From assembly GCA_040235375.1 (NCBI GenBank), contig JBECKQ010000389.1:1-9514 (forward strand): a stretch of DNA of 9,514 nt. Reading direction: 5' to 3'. Of this stretch, positions 6,598-9,514 are shown one piece after another. A program made the position numbers and the translations under genes. How positions within the stretch are numbered: the first letter of the stretch is position 1; every line of letters begins with the position of its first letter. Origin of the DNA: JBECKQ01 sp040235375 (GTDB taxonomy: Bacteria > Planctomycetota > Phycisphaerae > UBA1845). The notes under the pieces were generated by a model. That model searched no databases. It was given only the letters and a program-made list of their open reading frames with translations, and was not told where the DNA came from.

Positions 6598-7904
6598 AAT
6601 TCCAGGCCCCCAAGGGAACGCGCGACTTCTATCCCGAGGACATGGCGATCCGCAACTGGATCGAGGAGCGCTGGCGCGCGGTCTCGCTCCGCAACGGCTT
6701 CGTCGAATACGACGGCCCCGTGTTCGAATACCTCGACCTGTATCGCGTCAAGAGCGGCGAGGAGATCGTATCGCAGCTCTTTCATTTCGAGGATCGCGGC
6801 GGGCGCGAACTCGCCATCCGTCCGGAAATGACGCCCACGCTCGCCCGCATGGTCGCGGCCCGGGCGCACGCGCTGCCCAAGCCGATCAAGTGGTTCTCCG
6901 TGCCGCGCATGTGCCGCGCGGAACGACCGCAGCGCGGCCGGCTTCGCGAGTTCTTCCAGTGGAACATCGACGTCCTCGGCGAGGACGGCGAGATCGCCGA
7001 TGCGGAAGCCATCTTCGTGCTCGTCGATTTCCTTCGGGAGGTGGGGCTTTCGCCGGAGACCGCCGAGGTGAAGATCAACTCGCGGGCCATCGTTGCCGCC
7101 ATCCTTCGCCAGGCGGCGATACCGGCCGGCCGGCTCGACGCCGTCTACGCCGTGCTCGACAAGCGCGACAAGCTATCGCCGGAAGCGTTCAACGAATCAA
7201 TCCGCGAAATCGGCCTCGACGACGCCCAGCGTGAAATGCTGCTCCGCATGGGCGAGGCCAAAGGACGGGACGGCCTCAGCGATATCGAGAGCATTCTCCG
7301 CGGCGACGAGGAGGGGCTCGCCAGTTGCCGATCGCTCCGCACCGTGCTCGATCTGCTTGCCACGATGGGCGTGGCCGACTATTGCCGCTACGACATGGGC
7401 GTGGTCCGCGGTCTCGCCTATTACACCGGCACCGTGTTCGAGGCCTTCGGAAAGGGCGGACTCCGCCGCGCGATCTGCGGCGGCGGACGCTACGACCGCC
7501 TCCTCAGCGATCTCGGCGGCCCGCCGATGGGGGGCGTCGGCTTCGCCACCAGCGACGTTGTTATCCAGGACCTGCTGGCTGAACTGAACCTCCTGCCGGC
7601 CACCAAAGAGCACATCGACTTCTTCGTCATCGACGCTGACGCCCAGCTCTTCCCGATCGCGATCGACGTAACCGCGAAGCTCCGCGCAAGGAACGTCTCC
7701 GCCGTATTCTCGTACGCGCGCCAAGGCGTCGGCAAGCAGTTCAGGCAGGCGGCCGGAAGAAAGGCCCGTCGCGTCGTCATCATCGAGCCGGGCGAACATG
7801 CCGGCAGGACCGTCGCGGTCAAGGACATGGAATCCGGCGTGCAGGCCAACGTGGCGATCGAGAAGTTGCTGGACGACCCGTGGCAACCGCTGCAACCGCC
7901 ATGA
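6594..7904 (+). CDS. hisS: Histidyl-tRNA synthetase
   Basis: HisRS charges tRNA-His with histidine. It is a class II synthetase of 436 residues, the usual length. The N-terminal KGTRDFYPED (7-16) is typical. RPEMTPTLARMV (76-87) and motif 2, RAERPQRGRLREFFQ (108-122), form the ATP and histidine pocket. The histidine-specific segment is VRGLAYYTGTVFEAF (271-285) with Arg272, and motif 3 is found around GGGRYDRLL and GVGFATS (296-320). The anticodon-binding domain fills about 340-428, including DFFVIDADAQLFPIA and VFSYARQGVGKQF. After Gln122 the sequence reads WNID, with Asp126 where E. coli has Glu131; the same Asp occurs in eukaryotic enzymes (QCDFD). HisZ, the regulatory paralogue, is unlikely since motif 2, Arg272 and the anticodon domain are kept. 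Start and stop both overlap neighbours as ATGA, making it the middle gene of a coupled trio. Confidence 0.95.
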   Translation: MKFQAPKGTRDFYPEDMAIRNWIEERWRAVSLRNGFVEYDGPVFEYLDLYRVKSGEEIVSQLFHFEDRGGRELAIRPEMTPTLARMVAARAHALPKPIKWFSVPRMCRAERPQRGRLREFFQWNIDVLGEDGEIADAEAIFVLVDFLREVGLSPETAEVKINSRAIVAAILRQAAIPAGRLDAVYAVLDKRDKLSPEAFNESIREIGLDDAQREMLLRMGEAKGRDGLSDIESILRGDEEGLASCRSLRTVLDLLATMGVADYCRYDMGVVRGLAYYTGTVFEAFGKGGLRRAICGGGRYDRLLSDLGGPPMGGVGFATSDVVIQDLLAELNLLPATKEHIDFFVIDADAQLFPIAIDVTAKLRARNVSAVFSYARQGVGKQFRQAAGRKARRVVIIEPGEHAGRTVAVKDMESGVQANVAIEKLLDDPWQPLQPP

Positions 7905-8506
7905 CCCGCAGGTACATCCATTACGAAGCGGCCTTCGAAGATTATCTTCGCTCGCGCGGCCTGCCGTATGTCGCCGTCGACGAGCACCGTAAGGCCATCT
8001 TCGCCGGCACCCGCGTCAAATCGTTCGATTTCATCGTCTACCGCAGCAGCGGCCCGCACTGGCTCGTCGACGTGAAAGGCCGGAAGTTCCCCTACGACAA
8101 TGACGGCCACAAACGTTTCTGGGAAAACTGGGTCACGGCCGACGACATCGAGGGTCTCACCCGCTGGCAGGAAGCCTTCGGCGACGGCTTTGCCTCTGCC
8201 ATCATCTTCGCCTATCACCTCACCGGCGCCGACGACTCCGAGCCCGCCGCTGTCGCTCGCAGCCTGGGCGCCCTGCACACGTACGCCGGTGAGCAGTACG
8301 CCTTCATCTCCGTGCTCAATGACGACTATTCCAAAGCCTGCCGCCAGCGCTCCCCGCGCTGGGACACGGTCAGCACTTCGGCGCGGAAGCTTCGCGAAAT
8401 GGCTGTCCCCCTCGAAGCCGCCCCCGCCGGTCAACATGAGCACGCCGAAGGAACCCCCCTCCCTGGGAGGGAGGGGCAGGGCGAGGGTTTCTCGAAAGCG
8501 ACTTGA
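7901..8506 (+). CDS. Uncharacterised protein with PD-(D/E)xK nuclease-like motif, coupled to hisS
   Basis: I do not recognise a named function. The 201-residue protein begins MTRRYIHYEAAFEDYLRSRG. It shows the order expected of a PD-(D/E)xK nuclease fold: acidic residues in the first helix (Glu9, Glu14), Asp43 in KSFDFIVY on a strand, then Asp57-x-Lys59 in WLVDVKGRKF on the next strand, followed by an amphipathic helix (DIEGLTRWQEAFG, 82-94). I recall similar proteins (HYExAFE, PYVAVDE, LVDVKGR) as conserved hypotheticals of planctomycetes. Nuclease activity is inference: the motif is short and the spacing loose. The ATG at 7901 overlaps the hisS stop (ATGA); a GTG at 7880 would add seven residues inside hisS. 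The C-terminal tail (about 183-201, with TPLPGREGQGEGF) is encoded by a G/C-rich palindromic repeat and is probably not part of the fold. No signal peptide or membrane segment is seen. Confidence 0.75.
   Translation: MTRRYIHYEAAFEDYLRSRGLPYVAVDEHRKAIFAGTRVKSFDFIVYRSSGPHWLVDVKGRKFPYDNDGHKRFWENWVTADDIEGLTRWQEAFGDGFASAIIFAYHLTGADDSEPAAVARSLGALHTYAGEQYAFISVLNDDYSKACRQRSPRWDTVSTSARKLREMAVPLEAAPAGQHEHAEGTPLPGREGQGEGFSKAT
8454..8490. repeat. G/C-rich palindromic element, likely a copy of a dispersed repeat, inside the 3' end of the preceding gene
   Basis: CCCCTCCC (8456-8463) and GGGAGGGG (8469-8476) form an 8-base-pair stem with a 5-base loop. The element continues with CAGGGCGAGGGTTT. It resembles the widespread bacterial repeat of the type CCCTC..CCCT-GGGAG..AGGG-AGGGTGAGGG, recognised because its translations (PLPxREGxGEG) recur as nonsense peptides in annotations. 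Only one copy is in this window, so its repeat status rests on that resemblance. It is read through in frame as the last residues of the hisS-linked gene, about 15 bases before its stop. Confidence 0.5.
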
Positions 8507-8568
8507 GCAGTGCCAAGCTCGGTCTTCTCCCCCCGACGAATCCCACGCCACCGCCGCATTTTTCCCCC

Positions 8569-8596
8569 TGTCTGACCACTCGAATCCGCCTATAAT
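8569..8596 (+). promoter_or_regulatory. Probable promoter of the small envelope-protein genes
   Basis: A perfect TATAAT lies at 8591-8596 in the 138-base gap after the hisS-linked gene. The best -35 candidate is TGTCTG (8569-8574, 16-base spacer), a poor match, so the -10 box carries the call. Transcription would start near 8603, about 42 bases before the ATG at 8645. The rest of the gap shows a T5 run at 8559-8563 but no stem able to act as a terminator for the operon upstream. Confidence 0.55.
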
Positions 8597-8644
8597 GCCC
8601 CCCAGCAACGTGTTCTCCAGCCAGCGAAAGAGGTGACAGCGAAA

Positions 8645-8848
8645 ATGAAACCACTGCTCGCACAGGGCGCTGCCGCGTTTGCCGTAGTGTGCTTGTCCGG
8701 TATCGGCGTTCAGGCCGCCCACGCCGTCTATACCGCTTCGGCGCCGGAAGCCGGCAAGCCGATCATCCAGTGCCTGGTCGCAGCGGGCATGACCATCTTG
8801 TGCCTGGTCGTGATTTTCAAGAACGCAAAACGGACCCACCAGGACTGA
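8645..8848 (+). CDS. Small two-helix membrane protein of unknown function
   Basis: The 67-residue product has two hydrophobic stretches, about residues 8-27 (AAAFAVVCLSGIGVQAAHA) and 39-58 (PIIQCLVAAGMTILCLVVIF), joined by a short polar loop and ending in a basic tail KNAKRTHQD. Positive charges at both ends suggest a hairpin with N- and C-termini in the cytoplasm. The alternative is a cleaved signal peptide (after AHA) and a single anchor. GAGGTGA (8630-8636) lies eight bases before the ATG and favours it over a GTG at 8633, which overlaps that site. No family is recognised. It is the first gene after a TATAAT promoter and is followed in the same direction by two secreted-protein genes, with which it probably shares a transcript. 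Confidence 0.7.
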   Translation: MKPLLAQGAAAFAVVCLSGIGVQAAHAVYTASAPEAGKPIIQCLVAAGMTILCLVVIFKNAKRTHQD

Positions 8849-8882
8849 CTGCGTGGGCGATGTCATCGGGTGTTCGTGGTTC

Positions 8883-8906
8883 GCACCGTTCGCGCGGTAA
8901 CGGTGC
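8883..8906 (+). promoter_or_regulatory. Perfect 8-base inverted repeat between two small envelope genes
   Basis: GCACCGTT (8883-8890) and AACGGTGC (8899-8906) are exact complements around an 8-base loop. It ends seven bases before the AAGGAG of the next gene. No T-tract follows, so a strong intrinsic terminator is unlikely. A transcript-processing or stabilising stem, or an operator, would fit; which one cannot be told from sequence. Confidence 0.45.
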
Positions 8907-8925
8907 CTGATCAAGGAGAATCCAG

Positions 8926-9222
8926 GTGCTGAGCAAACGAGGCATTATCGTCGCCCTCGTCGGCCTGAACCTCGCGCTGGCGGCGGGACTGATCCTTTGC
9001 AGCTACAGCCCGCCGGCCGCTTACGCGCAGGGCATGGGCCGCCCCGGCGACTACCTTATGGCGACCGTCCAGATTCGCAGCGACATCGACGCCCTGGTCG
9101 TCATCCACGCCCCCCGTGCCGCCATGCACGTCTTCCGGCCTCAGGAGCAACGGGGCCACATCGCGTTGCAGTGGGTCATGAGCCGTGATCTGAATCGCGA
9201 CTTCCGTCGCCGCACCCAGTAA
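8926..9222 (+). CDS. Small secreted protein of unknown function (first of two tandem paralogues)
   Basis: The 98-residue product starts with a Sec-type signal peptide: basic MLSKRG, a hydrophobic core at about 7-26 and a likely cleavage after Ala34 (AYA/QG). The Cys25 context (LILC) does not fit a lipobox, so it is not a lipoprotein. The mature part opens with GRPGDYLMATVQIRSD, followed by a hydrophobic strand ALVVIHAP and AAMHVF. This core (41-73) matches the next gene's product without gaps, including G-D-aromatic, Asp53, the V-I pair at 59-60, Met67 and Gln73. The tail is basic (RDLNRDFRRRTQ). I recall relatives with GDYIMVTGQ-like cores in planctomycetes but know no function. The start is GTG with AAGGAG (8913-8918) seven bases upstream; the next gene begins 16 bases after the stop. 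Confidence 0.75.
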   Translation: MLSKRGIIVALVGLNLALAAGLILCSYSPPAAYAQGMGRPGDYLMATVQIRSDIDALVVIHAPRAAMHVFRPQEQRGHIALQWVMSRDLNRDFRRRTQ

Positions 9223-9238
9223 CCGAGGAGCTTGACCG

Positions 9239-9514
9239 ATGAACTCCAAGAATTTCACCATTGGTGTCCTCGCCCTGACTGCGGCGGTGCTCTTTGTCGG
9301 CCTGGTGCTGGTCAACGTTTTGCCGCAGCGGGCCGTCGCCTCTGACGTCAGCGCCTATGGCGGCGATTTCACGATCACCATCGGCCGCATCTCGACGGAT
9401 ACCGAGCTGCTGTACGTCATCGACAACACCACGCAGCGGATGATCACCTACGGCGTTCAGCGCGACACGGCCGTCACCGCGCCGGCCGCCTTCACCGACC
9501 TGAGCCAGGCTCCG
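9239..9514 (+). CDS. Secreted protein of unknown function, N-terminal part (second tandem paralogue; runs off the window)
   Basis: An open frame runs from ATG 9239 to the window end without a stop, giving 92 residues. GAGGAG (9225-9230) lies eight bases before the start. The N-terminus MNSKNF, a hydrophobic core at about 7-28 and a likely cleavage after Ala34 (AVA/SD) form a Sec signal peptide or an uncleaved anchor. The mature part opens SAYGGDFTITIGRISTD, then TELLYVIDNTTQRMITYGV. That last segment resembles one blade of a beta-propeller (strand-turn-strand of the LYVID..T..M..Y kind), but one copy is not evidence of a full propeller. The core 42-74 aligns without gaps to residues 41-73 of the protein before it. 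Function unknown; the full length and C-terminus lie outside the window. Confidence 0.75.
   Translation, partial: MNSKNFTIGVLALTAAVLFVGLVLVNVLPQRAVASDVSAYGGDFTITIGRISTDTELLYVIDNTTQRMITYGVQRDTAVTAPAAFTDLSQAP

Noticed and set aside
7490..8914. Open frame of 474 codons on the minus strand
   Set aside because: It lies opposite hisS, the hisS-linked gene and the first small envelope gene, all of which have ribosome sites or recognisable motifs. Its composition is that of a GC-rich shadow frame and no domain is recognisable.

Overview
The window is GC-rich, gene-dense bacterial chromosome. Several features suggest a planctomycete-like bacterium, possibly of the Phycisphaerae: the protein family found between hisS and the right end, the YkgJ-type cysteine-cluster protein coupled to hisS, and short secreted proteins with a G-D-(Y/F) core. 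This is recognition from memory, not a database result. No tRNA, rRNA, CRISPR array, insertion sequence or phage gene was seen, and no gap between genes exceeds about 140 bases.

Positions 1-3652 (+ strand) hold a type II fatty-acid synthesis cluster in the classical order: the end of fabH, then fabD, fabG, an acyl carrier protein gene and fabF. Together they cover initiation (FabH), malonyl loading of ACP (FabD), the carrier itself, condensation (FabF) and ketoreduction (FabG). All catalytic residues that can be checked are present. A flagellar switch protein of the FliN type follows (3742-4167) and ends the rightward block. It has a FliM-like EIDAL segment at its N-terminus.

Positions 4181-6042 (- strand) carry rsmD (16S rRNA guanine-N2 methyltransferase) and cca (tRNA nucleotidyltransferase), joined by an ATGA overlap and facing the fliN-like gene tail to tail. 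A strong sigma70-type promoter (TTGACC, 18-base spacer, TATAAT) at 6087-6116 then drives a rightward, translationally coupled trio: a YkgJ-family cysteine-cluster protein, hisS, and an uncharacterised protein with a PD-(D/E)xK-like arrangement of residues. Both junctions are ATGA overlaps. The last gene's C-terminal tail is encoded by a G/C-rich palindromic element that looks like a dispersed genomic repeat.

Positions 8507-9514 hold a second TATAAT promoter and three consecutive small envelope proteins of unknown function: a 67-residue two-helix membrane protein, a 98-residue secreted protein, and the first 92 residues of another secreted protein cut by the window edge. The last two share an ungapped core at the same distance from their predicted signal cleavage sites, so they look like tandem paralogues. 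This end and the gene after hisS are the least explained parts of the window; the rest is housekeeping.
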